DNA from: Patescibacteria group bacterium
GTDB taxonomy: Bacteria; Patescibacteriota; Microgenomatia; UBA1400; PJMF01
NCBI GenBank assembly: GCA_019454415.1
Contig: JACFOI010000007.1
Span: 1-46,163 of the forward strand
Reading direction: 5' to 3'
DNA length: 46,163 nt
The notes beneath the pieces are model-generated. The model did not search any database, had not been told where the DNA came from, and saw only the letters and a list, made by a program, of their open reading frames with translations. Positions 20,540 to 28,133 of this stretch are shown piece by piece; the first letter of the stretch is position 1, and the number at the start of each line of letters is the position of its first letter. The position numbers were made by a program, and so were the translations under genes.

Positions 20540-21433
20540 TTACAATCCACTGCTCTGGCGATAATCATTAAAGAAGATCGCGTAATCCTGAATATCAGTT
20601 CGGCAGTCCCGATTAAGATCCGACGCGGCGTAGTTGCCGTTGCCGCACAGAGTCGGACTGGCAGATGCAGCAGGAGTAGGCGTCGCCGACGCAGATGGAG
20701 TCGGTGTTGGAGAGACTCCGGCATTATTCAGACATTGAGTGAGAGTATCCGACGGCGTGAAGCCACACTGTCCGTTTGCCTGAACTTTACACTCAGCTTG
20801 TTGGTAACATGCATACTCAGGCTTCCACTCACAAGTGGTGATGAGGTCAGCGGCGTTAGCCGCGACACAGAGTTGACCGCTACACCCGGCACGTTTACAT
20901 GCATCAGAGGTAGTTCCCCCTGCAACGGCAAACTGGTCAGTATCAGAACAGCTGTTGCTAGCATTCTTACAAGTAAATGTGTACGTACCAGTTTTCAAAA
21001 CCTGAAGCTTGCGAACCTCGGCAGAGTTAGGATTACTGAGAGTAATTGCCTCGGTTTTGCCGTTGGCAGTTACGGTTGCAGACATACGCGGATTACTCAA
21101 CAGAGCTGTTCCATTCTTGGCAAAACAGTTGACTTCCACGTACTCACCAGCCTTGAGCTCTAACTGACGTCCATCAATCCACGGGGTATCTTGGCCAGTC
21201 CACTTTCGGAACTGAACATTAACAGGAGCCTCGGAGCAAGTAACTGTATTTCCACCTCCACCCGTGTTACCACCGCCGGTGTTGCCGCCCCCACTCTCAC
21301 CATATGCCTGTCCCCGAATTTCCTGAGGACTTTGGGTGGCGCCGAGAGAAAACCAGATCACAAAAGCCGATGCTGCAACAAAAAGAAAAACAAGTAACGC
21401 CACCACGTATTTTTTTTGCATATGAATATTCAT
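20540..21433 (-). CDS. Secreted protein with eight-cysteine domain and dockerin-like C-terminus
   Basis: This 297-aa protein has a signal peptide or anchor (VVALLVFLFVAASAFVIWFS), a Gly/Asn-rich linker (GGGNTGGGNTGGGGNT), and an Ig-like beta domain (LELKAGEYVEVNCFAKNGTA, TGTYTFTCKNASNSC). Then comes a cluster with exactly eight cysteines: CKRAGCSGQLC, TTCEWKPEYACYQQAEC and QCGFTPSDTLTQC. From memory this is the eight-cysteine-cluster domain. A Pro/Ser/Thr stalk leads to DLNRDCRTDIQDYAIFFNDY, close to a single type I dockerin repeat (DxNxDxxxDxxDy). I chose ATG 21433: an extended -10, TGCTATGCT, lies 9 nt upstream and rules out the longer frame. It forms an operon with the cohesin-like gene. 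Confidence 0.85.
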   Translation of the reverse strand: MNIHMQKKYVVALLVFLFVAASAFVIWFSLGATQSPQEIRGQAYGESGGGNTGGGNTGGGGNTVTCSEAPVNVQFRKWTGQDTPWIDGRQLELKAGEYVEVNCFAKNGTALLSNPRMSATVTANGKTEAITLSNPNSAEVRKLQVLKTGTYTFTCKNASNSCSDTDQFAVAGGTTSDACKRAGCSGQLCVAANAADLITTCEWKPEYACYQQAECKVQANGQCGFTPSDTLTQCLNNAGVSPTPTPSASATPTPAASASPTLCGNGNYAASDLNRDCRTDIQDYAIFFNDYRQSSGL

Positions 21434-21442
21434 GTAGTTCTC

Positions 21443-21451
21443 AGCATAGCA
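21443..21451 (-). promoter_or_regulatory. Extended -10 of the surface-protein operon
   Basis: TGCTATGCT on the minus strand, an extended -10, ends 9 nt before ATG 21433. The leader would be 2-3 nt, and no Shine-Dalgarno is present. Confidence 0.45.
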
Positions 21452-21535
21452 GTCTTTTTTTCGACTTGTAAATAGGTGAGTGTAAGTTTTACTTGACCTG
21501 GGAACTGAATATAGTCGCGGCCCAAAAAATCTGTA

Positions 21536-21541
21536 TATAAT
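21536..21541 (+). promoter_or_regulatory. -10 of the DUF1189-like gene
   Basis: A perfect TATAAT lies 24 nt before ATG 21566. No fitting -35 is seen. The leader of about 18 nt contains GAAAGGG close to the ATG. Confidence 0.5.
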
Positions 21542-21565
21542 GATCCAAAGTTGTTGAAAGGGTTC

Positions 21566-22585
21566 ATGCAAAAAATCAAGACTTTTCTTCGCTCCTTTTG
21601 GCTATCTTGTACGTCTCCGACCTACTATGCGGAGATTATTCGCACGCACTTTAGTTTCTCACTGAAGTACTTACTTGTTTTTCAATTTTTAACGACTCTA
21701 GTTATCGCCACTTTTATTCTCGTTCCTCTTTCTCAAATTAATGTGCTCGGAATCCTGGATACGGTCAAAAACGTCTATCCTCAAGACCTGGAGATAACAG
21801 TGGATGATGGTAGGCTGTCAATTAATCAGCCTCTACCCTACCGTATCCCACTACCGGTGATCATGGAGGACCAGATGCGTCCGGAGCGATGGGCCGATGA
21901 CAAAGCTGATTTGAGGTATATAGCGGTTTTTGATAGTGACAGTAACATCCAAGGAGTCGACGATGTGCTGAGTGAAGACGCCTTTGTGGTGGTGACTGAA
22001 ACAACTATTTATACGCGCGACGGAGACGGGAAAGGGTTGCGAGTCAATCAAATCCCCGACGGGGAGTCTTTCCAACTTAACCCAGACATGGTCAATCAAG
22101 CGTTTGGGAAGATCACAGGCTCAACCTTCGTTCAACAGAAGCTGTACGTTCCGCTGCTTGGACTCTTCTTTATTGTTGTAGTCTTGCCAGTCATGATTGT
22201 GGCCAGCTTAATTCTGGTGGCCGTTTACGGATTCCTGGTGCTGATTATGACTCGATTGTTGAAAGGCTGGATGCTGGCTGGTCAAGTGTTGTCATACACC
22301 AAAGCAGTCCAAGTCTCGATTCACAGCTTAACATTGATCAACGTCCTGCATTTTGTGCTGAGGGGTTTGGGTGAAGGTAAGTGGCTGGATGGCGGCAACT
22401 ATGCGATAGCTTTCCTGCTCTGGACAGGTTTTGTCCTGTACCAGTCATTCCATATGGGAGGAAAAAACCATGTTACTGCTTCCCCAGTGCCCACAACATC
22501 CCGCACGAGAGCGTCTGCCCGATCCCGGAAGCCGGTGAAGGCCACTAAAGCTCCTCTAAAAGCTGCCAAGAAAACAAGGAGATAA
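21566..22585 (+). CDS. DUF1189-like membrane protein
   Basis: This 339-aa protein starts with FLRSFWLSCTSPTYYAEI, resembling DUF1189 proteins of Firmicutes. A first membrane helix follows (YLLVFQFLTTLVIATFILVP), an extracytoplasmic beta-rich domain at about 60-195 (LSINQPLPYRIPLPVIMED, YIAVFDSDSN, FVVVTETTIYTRDGDGKG), and then four membrane helices (VPLLGLFFIVVVLPVMIVAS and later ones). The tail is very basic (ASARSRKPVKATKAPLKAAK) and cytoplasmic. The function of the family is not known; roles in cell-envelope homeostasis have been suggested. The start at 21566 uses GAAAGGG and avoids an in-frame TTG upstream. The LysM gene follows on the same strand after 86 nt, with its own promoter. Confidence 0.75.
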   Translation: MQKIKTFLRSFWLSCTSPTYYAEIIRTHFSFSLKYLLVFQFLTTLVIATFILVPLSQINVLGILDTVKNVYPQDLEITVDDGRLSINQPLPYRIPLPVIMEDQMRPERWADDKADLRYIAVFDSDSNIQGVDDVLSEDAFVVVTETTIYTRDGDGKGLRVNQIPDGESFQLNPDMVNQAFGKITGSTFVQQKLYVPLLGLFFIVVVLPVMIVASLILVAVYGFLVLIMTRLLKGWMLAGQVLSYTKAVQVSIHSLTLINVLHFVLRGLGEGKWLDGGNYAIAFLLWTGFVLYQSFHMGGKNHVTASPVPTTSRTRASARSRKPVKATKAPLKAAKKTRR

Positions 22586-22639
22586 TCTCAAAATTTCTGT
22601 GTCTGAGGATGTAGTTGTCATCGGCCAACAGGCTCAGAG

Positions 22640-22648
22640 TGGTATAAT
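22640..22648 (+). promoter_or_regulatory. Extended -10 of the LysM gene
   Basis: TGGTATAAT, an extended -10 with perfect TATAAT, lies 23 nt before ATG 22672 and gives a leader of about 17 nt. Confidence 0.55.
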
Positions 22649-22671
22649 TTGCATCAAATACACATAGAGTT

Positions 22672-23703
22672 ATGACCGATACACACGAACACAACCGACC
22701 AGTAGATGATGAAGAACGCGAAGAGTTCGATGGTGAAGAGTTTGACGACGATGACCTCGACGAAGATGATGAGTTCGTGGAGGATTTGGCCGATGAAGAC
22801 GAGTTCCCTGATGAAAGCGCTGATGAAGATGAAGATATAGCGGCTACAGTTAACCTGGCGGTCGCTGATATCGATCTGCCTCCCACCTATACAGAGGAGG
22901 TTACTGGCAGAAGTCGTTGGTCTCACTATGCAGAGATTATGCGAGATCTGCATATCGGGAAGTTGAAAAAAGTCCTCCGAATTGGTGAGGTCTCCTTCCG
23001 GTCAGAGTATCGTCGCGGTACCTCGGTTGCGTTGGGACTACTGCTCTTGGCGCTGTTGATTGCTGTGAGTAACCAGGGGGCTGTTTCTGTGCCTGATACC
23101 AAGGATGGACAAGAAACAGGAGTACTCTCTGATGGAACTCCAACTCCGGATTCCCCGTCCTTCAGTGGTTCAGGAGAAGGTGGAGGAGTTGTTATTCAAG
23201 GCGTTGGGGAAAACATGGGTGGTGGAGTCCCGATTCAGCCCACGCCTGAAGTTCCCGGGACACGCCCACCCTATCATGTTGTTCAGCAAGGTGAAAACTT
23301 ATTCCGGATCGGACTACGATATGGATTCACTCCGGAAGAGCTGGCTCTCTACAACAGTATCCCGGATCCTAACTACATTGTGATTGGTCAACAGATTAAC
23401 TTGCCTCCGGGCCCAATGCCCGGCGCGACTGGTGGTGGCGAGCCCCCTGTGAACACTCAAGTTGGTGAAGTGACCTCGGTCGAAAACGCAATCCCGGCAG
23501 TTACGACAGAGCGCCCACGATCCAGCGATCCTCTGCTCCTGGGAACGATGCTGGATGCAAATCACTACGTGGTCAACCAAGGAGATACCCTCTTTAGCCT
23601 GTCCCAGCGCTTCAACGTGCCGATGGAACAGCTGATGGCGTGGAACGGTATTACTGACCCAAATGTGCTTACGATCAGTGACATCCTTCAAGTAAGTCCC
23701 TAA
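22672..23703 (+). CDS. Membrane protein with acidic N-terminus and two LysM domains
   Basis: Residues 10-56 of this 343-aa protein are almost all Asp and Glu (EEFDGEEFDDDDLDEDDEF), a very acidic cytoplasmic tail. A membrane helix follows at about 117-134 (SVALGLLLLALLIAV), then a Gly/Pro-rich linker and two LysM domains outside: YHVVQQGENLFRIGLRYGFT (about 200-245) and HYVVNQGDTLFSLSQRFNVP (about 297-342). LysM binds N-acetylglucosamine in peptidoglycan, so this protein probably ties the membrane to the wall. No catalytic domain is fused. The acidic tail might bind basic partners such as the Lys/Arg-rich tails nearby, but that is a guess. It is transcribed from an extended -10. Confidence 0.9.
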   Translation: MTDTHEHNRPVDDEEREEFDGEEFDDDDLDEDDEFVEDLADEDEFPDESADEDEDIAATVNLAVADIDLPPTYTEEVTGRSRWSHYAEIMRDLHIGKLKKVLRIGEVSFRSEYRRGTSVALGLLLLALLIAVSNQGAVSVPDTKDGQETGVLSDGTPTPDSPSFSGSGEGGGVVIQGVGENMGGGVPIQPTPEVPGTRPPYHVVQQGENLFRIGLRYGFTPEELALYNSIPDPNYIVIGQQINLPPGPMPGATGGGEPPVNTQVGEVTSVENAIPAVTTERPRSSDPLLLGTMLDANHYVVNQGDTLFSLSQRFNVPMEQLMAWNGITDPNVLTISDILQVSP

Positions 23704-23728
23704 CCTCTCGAGTTTCCTGGTTACTTTC

Positions 23729-23737
23729 TGGTACAAT
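23729..23737 (+). promoter_or_regulatory. Extended -10 of miaB, near-leaderless
   Basis: TGGTACAAT ends 9 nt before ATG 23747, leaving a leader of 2-3 nt. There is no Shine-Dalgarno. Confidence 0.5.
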
Positions 23738-23746
23738 TTGGCCGCG

Positions 23747-24919
23747 ATGACTGGAACGTATTACATTCATACTTTTGGCTGTCAGTCCAACAAAAGCGAT
23801 TCAGAACGGATTGCCGGCGACTATGAGGCGCGCGGATATCAACCGGTTGATGACTGGCGTCACTGTGATGAGCTAGTGGTCAACACCTGTGCGATTCGCC
23901 AGAGTGCTGAAGATCGCGCCAAAGGCTTTCTCCATAACGTCGTTGTCTACTTTCACGAACAGGGCCAACGCCGACCCAAGATTATCCTGACCGGCTGTAT
24001 GACTCATCATGGTCACCCGAAGCTCTACGAGATGTTGCCGATGGTGGATGAGATCCTGCCGATCAATGAGGTTGGTTTCAATCAAGCGGCTGTCCGTAAA
24101 GATTACCTGACCAAAGAAGGCAAAAAACACGCTTGGATTCCCATCTCGGCTGGCTGTAACTCATTCTGTACCTACTGCATCGTTCCCTACTCTCGCGGCC
24201 GGGAACAGTCGCGCTCACTGGAGTCGATCATTGAAGAAGTAGAGAGATTGGTGAAGGAAGGCTACTCGGAGATTACGCTGCTTGGGCAGAACGTGAACTC
24301 GTGGGGATTGGAAAAAGTTGGTATTGGTTTCCGCAAGCTGTTGATGGAACGGCCGGATTACAGTCGTGAAGACTTACCAGAAAACCAATCCCAGTATCTT
24401 ACGCCGGAGGGAACTCCACCTTTTGTCAAACTACTTCAGGCTGTTTCCGCCTATCCGCAGATTGAGAAGATCCGCTTTCTGACTAGTAATCCCTGGGATT
24501 TTCATGACGAGCTTATTGAAGAGATCGGCAAAAACAAAAAGATCGACCGCTTCATCCACTTGCCGGTCCAGTCCGGCAGTAACGGCGTCCTGTACAGGAT
24601 GAACCGTGGCTACACCAAGGAGCGATACCTGGAAGTTCTTAATAAACTCCGTGCAGTTGACTCGGCAGTGACGATCGGAACTGACATCATTGTCGGTTTT
24701 CCGGGTGAAACGGATGAAGAGTTTAACGAGACTGTCGAGCTGGCTAAACAAGCCAACTGGAAAGTAGGATTTGTGGCAATGTACTCCCCCCGTCCCGGTA
24801 CGGCCAGCTGGCGCATCTACCCTGACGACATTCCTCACACAGTTAAAAAACAACGCTGGGAAATCTTGGATAAAATAATTAACAAAGATAACCTGCATGT
24901 CCGACCTACTATTGTCTAA
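23747..24919 (+). CDS. miaB: tRNA-2-methylthio-N6-dimethylallyladenosine synthase without TRAM
   Basis: This 390-aa radical-SAM methylthiotransferase adds the 2-methylthio group to i6A37 of tRNAs reading UNN codons. The N-terminal UPF0004 domain has C12 (TFGCQSN), C48 (VNTCAIR) and C84 (LTGCMTH) for one Fe-S cluster. The radical-SAM motif is C137-NSF-C141-TY-C144 for the second. VGFPGETDEEF and MYSPRPGTASW are further family blocks. The C-terminal TRAM domain of about 60 residues, normally involved in RNA binding, is missing; the protein ends shortly after KKQRWEILDKII. ATG 23747 is used rather than TTG 23738 because TACAAT stands too close. miaA overlaps its end by 23 nt, so the two act together and are expressed together. 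Confidence 0.95.
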   Translation: MTGTYYIHTFGCQSNKSDSERIAGDYEARGYQPVDDWRHCDELVVNTCAIRQSAEDRAKGFLHNVVVYFHEQGQRRPKIILTGCMTHHGHPKLYEMLPMVDEILPINEVGFNQAAVRKDYLTKEGKKHAWIPISAGCNSFCTYCIVPYSRGREQSRSLESIIEEVERLVKEGYSEITLLGQNVNSWGLEKVGIGFRKLLMERPDYSREDLPENQSQYLTPEGTPPFVKLLQAVSAYPQIEKIRFLTSNPWDFHDELIEEIGKNKKIDRFIHLPVQSGSNGVLYRMNRGYTKERYLEVLNKLRAVDSAVTIGTDIIVGFPGETDEEFNETVELAKQANWKVGFVAMYSPRPGTASWRIYPDDIPHTVKKQRWEILDKIINKDNLHVRPTIV

Positions 24920-25952
24920 TCAAATTTTTTCAATTGTCGGGACCACCGCGACCGGAAAAACTGCGTTAGCTTTTCAGCTGGCAGAAGAAATCTGCAGACA
25001 GGATAAGGCTGCCGGAGTTACTATTCTGTCCGCGGACTCACGGCAAGTGTACAAAGGTCTGGAAGTCTGCAGTGGCGCTGATCTTCCCCCCAGCTGGGAG
25101 AAAACACTTCAGTTTGCGACTGACGGGTACAAGCATCCGGAGTTCCCGATCTCCTTTTTTGGTACCTCGGTAATTGAGCCCACAATGGAATGGTCCGTCG
25201 CCCATTTCAGACAGTACGCGCTGCCGCTGCTTGCCCAAAGTATTGATAGCGGTTTTACCGTTTTGGTGGTGGGCGGAACCGGTCTTTATCACGAACATCT
25301 TTTTTCTACTGATCCACAGCTGGATATTCCGCCTGATGAAGAGTTGCGAATGGCTGCTTCCCAGGTGAGCCTTCAAGATCTACAAGCCAAAGTGCAGTTG
25401 GAAGCGAGTGCTGCATGGGAAGAACTAAATGAGTCCGATCGTGCCAACCCACGTCGCTTAGTGCGGGCGTTGGAGCGCAGTGCTGCTCGAACAATGGAAG
25501 CAGAGAGCTCCCTCCCCTTAGAATTTCCACTTCAGCTCGACCAACTCAAACATGTGACCATCGGCATCGTTGACTCACCAGAGCACTTAAAAGAAAAGAT
25601 CAGCCAACGGATCACTGACCGTTTCCAGCAGGGTGTCGTCGAAGAAGTTGAGCGACTGATGAGTAGGTACGACGATCCACTTTGGAAACTGCCTGCATTT
25701 ACTTCCACCGGTTGCAGAGAAATTCGGATGTACATTGAGAGCCAGTTAGAACTCGAACAACTCAAAGAACTCTGGCTGCGCCGTGAGCTCCAGTATGCCA
25801 AACGTCAGCTCACTTGGTGGAAGAAACATCCCTATGCGACGAGTACTGATACTTTTCTGGCCAAGGTTCACCAATGGATTGACCTGAGTACAAATGAAGA
25901 TGAGGATTGGCAGACAGCGGTGACACAGTCATGTATACTTGGTCTATGTTGA
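24897..25952 (+). CDS. miaA: tRNA dimethylallyltransferase
   Basis: This 351-aa enzyme transfers a dimethylallyl group to N6 of A37, the step before MiaB. It has the P-loop GTTATGKT (residues 15-22), ILSADSRQVYKGLEVCSG with the catalytic D47, VVGGTGLYHEHLF, NPRRLVRALE, and the C-terminal YAKRQLTWWKKH. The FTSTGCREI block stands where most homologues have GYKE. The start ATG 24897 lies inside the end of miaB in another frame, a 23-nt overlap that suggests coupling. Its last codons contain the promoter and ATG of the AI-2E gene. Its prenyl donor would be dimethylallyl diphosphate. Confidence 0.96.
   Translation: MSDLLLSNQIFSIVGTTATGKTALAFQLAEEICRQDKAAGVTILSADSRQVYKGLEVCSGADLPPSWEKTLQFATDGYKHPEFPISFFGTSVIEPTMEWSVAHFRQYALPLLAQSIDSGFTVLVVGGTGLYHEHLFSTDPQLDIPPDEELRMAASQVSLQDLQAKVQLEASAAWEELNESDRANPRRLVRALERSAARTMEAESSLPLEFPLQLDQLKHVTIGIVDSPEHLKEKISQRITDRFQQGVVEEVERLMSRYDDPLWKLPAFTSTGCREIRMYIESQLELEQLKELWLRRELQYAKRQLTWWKKHPYATSTDTFLAKVHQWIDLSTNEDEDWQTAVTQSCILGLC
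25934..25939 (+). promoter_or_regulatory. -10 of the AI-2E transporter gene, leaderless
   Basis: TATACT inside the end of miaA ends 6 nt before ATG 25946, placing the transcription start on the start codon. There is no Shine-Dalgarno. Confidence 0.55.
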
Positions 25953-26986
25953 GTAAAGATCAGGAAGTTTCCATCAAGATAAGTCTCTCCACTCTCCTTT
26001 GGATTGCTGGTCTGATAGTCGGAGCATACTTTTTGTATCGTGTTCAACAGATCGTGATCACGATCCTTTTTTCAGTGATCGTGATGGCCGCACTTCGACC
26101 GGCTGAAAAGTGGTTAGTGCGTCGGCTGAAGTTTCCCAAGATCTTAGCAATTCTCGTGCTGTATGCATTGGTCATCCTGCTGATCTGTCTAGCATTCGCC
26201 CTGATCATTCCTTCGTTGGTGCACGAGCTACCGAACTTTGTGAGTGCTTTGGCTCTGCCACCATTTTTGGCGGACTTTGCATTCGGGAGTCTGAACGGGT
26301 TCGCATTGGATGGACTGAGTATCAGCGATTTGGGGACGATTATTCCTCAAATAGGTGTCTCATTTAACGCGGTCTATCGCATCATCAGCTCGACTTTCAG
26401 CGGCGTCTTCACCTTTGTCACAATCTTGGTGATGTCATGCTACATGATGCTCGACCGAGAGAACTTACATTTGAAAGTTGTTTGGTTTACCAGAGATAAA
26501 AAACATATAGAAATGGCCCGACAACTGTTGGATGACATTGAGATGCAGTTGGGTGGCTGGGTACGTGGCCAGTTGGCCTTGATGCTGATCATCGGTCTGA
26601 TCACGTATGTGGGTCTGCGGCTGCTCTCAATTCCCTACGCTTTACCACTGGCACTTGCTGCAGGTGCATTGGAAGTGCTGCCGAACTTAGGACCGACCAT
26701 CGCCGCAGTGCCAGCAATTGTCGTAGCCTACTTGACGCTTGGCCCGGCGATGGCACTTTTCGTGGTGTTGTTTTACATCCTAGTCCAGCAGTTTGAGAAT
26801 AACTTAATCGTGCCAAAAGTGATGAAAGACAATGCCGACGTTAATCCTTTGACGACGATCATCCTCATCTTGGTAGGTATAGAACTGGGTGGCGTAGTAG
26901 GAGCGCTGCTATCCGTCCCGATCTACATCGTTATTCGGAGTGTTTACTCGATGTGGTACCGGAATCACTACAAACTTCCGGCCTGA
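25946..26986 (+). CDS. AI-2E family transporter (PerM/TqsA type)
   Basis: This 346-aa protein has about eight membrane helices in the AI-2E family order: an N-terminal pair (WIAGLIVGAYFLYRVQQIVI, TILFSVIVMAALRPAEKWL), a helix with LAILVLYALVILLICLAFAL, and the conserved C-terminal half (LRLLSIPYALPLALAAGALE, VLPNLGPTIAAVPAIVVAYL, FYILVQQFENNLIVPKVM, LGGVVGALLSVPIYIVIRS). The family includes exporters of autoinducer-2, Na+/H+ antiporters and proteins of unknown cargo, so the substrate cannot be told. The first 7 nt overlap the miaA stop codon region. The start is set by a TATACT 6 nt upstream; the frame open to 25907 is not used. rnpB follows directly. Confidence 0.92.
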   Translation: MLSKDQEVSIKISLSTLLWIAGLIVGAYFLYRVQQIVITILFSVIVMAALRPAEKWLVRRLKFPKILAILVLYALVILLICLAFALIIPSLVHELPNFVSALALPPFLADFAFGSLNGFALDGLSISDLGTIIPQIGVSFNAVYRIISSTFSGVFTFVTILVMSCYMMLDRENLHLKVVWFTRDKKHIEMARQLLDDIEMQLGGWVRGQLALMLIIGLITYVGLRLLSIPYALPLALAAGALEVLPNLGPTIAAVPAIVVAYLTLGPAMALFVVLFYILVQQFENNLIVPKVMKDNADVNPLTTIILILVGIELGGVVGALLSVPIYIVIRSVYSMWYRNHYKLPA

Positions 26987-27005
26987 TTTTTCCTCGACTA
27001 TAACG

Positions 27006-27011
27006 TATAAT
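27006..27011 (+). promoter_or_regulatory. -10 of rnpB
   Basis: A perfect TATAAT stands 5-6 nt before the P1 helix of RNase P RNA. The -35 position (26983-26988, CTGATT) overlaps the stop codon of the AI-2E gene and is weak. Confidence 0.6.
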
Positions 27012-27015
27012 ACGG

Positions 27016-27356
27016 GTGTGTGGCCGAACGATGGCCTTCTCTTCCTTTGGAGGAGAGGGAGGAAAGTCCGGACAGCAGAACATAGGGTGTCTTGCGAAAG
27101 CAAGAGGGTTGGCTACTGCAAGGTAATCAACAACAGTCGAGCAACAGTGACGATACGGGTGGCGCCGTGTGAAACGACCAAGCTTCTGGGTACGGTCTTC
27201 CCTGTCAAGGAAGGTGCCGTGGCAATCCTCCCCGCTGCAACTGACGAACTTCACCTGAATCGAGATGTTCCGTATAGGTCGCAAGACCGAGGTGATAAAG
27301 CTGCAGGCATTAGAGAAATCATCGTAAGAACAGAATCCGGCTTACGAGCCACACAC
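27016..27356 (+). ncRNA. rnpB: RNase P RNA
   Basis: This is the catalytic RNA that trims the 5' leader from pre-tRNAs such as the two tRNAs in the window. It has the universal core at both ends: GAGGAAAGTCCGGAC at about 27057-27071 and ACAGAATCCGGCTTAC at about 27330-27345, which form the P4 region. A perfect 9-bp P1 helix closes the molecule: GTGTGTGGC (27016-27024) with GCCACACAC (27348-27356). TTGCGAAAGCAA is a GNRA-capped stem and GGTCGCAAGACC another. The total of 341 nt is usual for bacterial A-type RNAs. The ends are set by P1 and may be off by a few bases. Confidence 0.96.
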
Positions 27357-27365
27357 AATTTGCTT

Positions 27366-27405
27366 GAATAGTTGGCCAAAAGGTGGGGTAAAATGCTAAC
27401 TATTC
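27366..27405. repeat. Inverted repeat between rnpB and the MscS-related gene
   Basis: GAATAGTT (27366-27373) and AACTATTC (27398-27405) form a perfect 8-bp stem around 24 nt. No T-tract follows. The loop contains TAAAAT (27388-27393), a possible -10 for the next gene, so it may be a weak end for rnpB or an operator. Confidence 0.4.
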
Positions 27406-27426
27406 AGATATGCGATAAGGAGAGAT

Positions 27427-28119
27427 ATGGACGCTGTTCCTAGTTCCTGGCAAGACTCACTCAGTTTAGGTTTAACTTACACTGTTGCCCAAATCTCCAG
27501 TTACCTCCCTACTCTTTTGGCGGCTGTGGTGGTATTGGTGGTCGGCCTTATTCTCGCTAGATTAGTCCGAAGTATTGTCCTTCGCGGTCTGGGAGCACTG
27601 CGTGTTTCCAAAATCCTAGATAAAACTCCGATTGAGTTGTTCCTGAAGAATGATGAGTTGGGAGTAAAGCTGGAAGAAGGTATTGCCAATATTATTTATT
27701 GGCTGCTACTCTTCCTGGTACTTCACACCACAGTGTCGGTGCTCGGGCTTGTTCAGTTATCTGAAGTCTTGAACTTGATTCTGTACTATCTCCCGCACGT
27801 CTTCTCTGCGTTGGTGATCTTTCTGTTTAGTGTTCTGCTCGCAGGTGTTGCCGAGACGTTTGTGAAGAGCTCACTGCGACGGCTGGATATTCAAAGCGCC
27901 CGTTTGTTTGCCAAGGTTGCCAGCTACATGGTTGTGACTGTCGGGAGTCTGGCTGCAATTGCTGAGCTGGGAATTGCCAGTCAGTTTATCTTTATCTTGT
28001 TCCAAGGAGTCGTTGCTGCGTTTGCGTTGGGAACGGGACTGGCTGTTGGTTTGGGCGGCAAGTCAACGGTTGAGAAGATGCTCAACAACTGGCAGAAGCA
28101 AGACGAAAAGACTCAGTAG
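27427..28119 (+). CDS. MscS-related conserved membrane-helix protein
   Basis: This 230-aa protein has five or so membrane helices (YLPTLLAAVVVLVVGLILAR, NIIYWLLLFLVLHTTVSVLG, VFSALVIFLFSVLLAGVAET and more). It ends in FALGTGLAVGLGGKSTVEKM, which resembles the pore-lining TM3 helix of small-conductance mechanosensitive channels. The beta domain and C-terminal cage of MscS are missing, as in the conserved-TM-helix family (PF05552, from memory). It could be a minimal channel for osmotic shock or a structural homologue with another job. AAGGAG with 4-nt spacing gives a firm start at 27427. It converges with comM. Confidence 0.87.
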   Translation: MDAVPSSWQDSLSLGLTYTVAQISSYLPTLLAAVVVLVVGLILARLVRSIVLRGLGALRVSKILDKTPIELFLKNDELGVKLEEGIANIIYWLLLFLVLHTTVSVLGLVQLSEVLNLILYYLPHVFSALVIFLFSVLLAGVAETFVKSSLRRLDIQSARLFAKVASYMVVTVGSLAAIAELGIASQFIFILFQGVVAAFALGTGLAVGLGGKSTVEKMLNNWQKQDEKTQ

Positions 28120-28133
28120 GTTAGTCGTCATTT

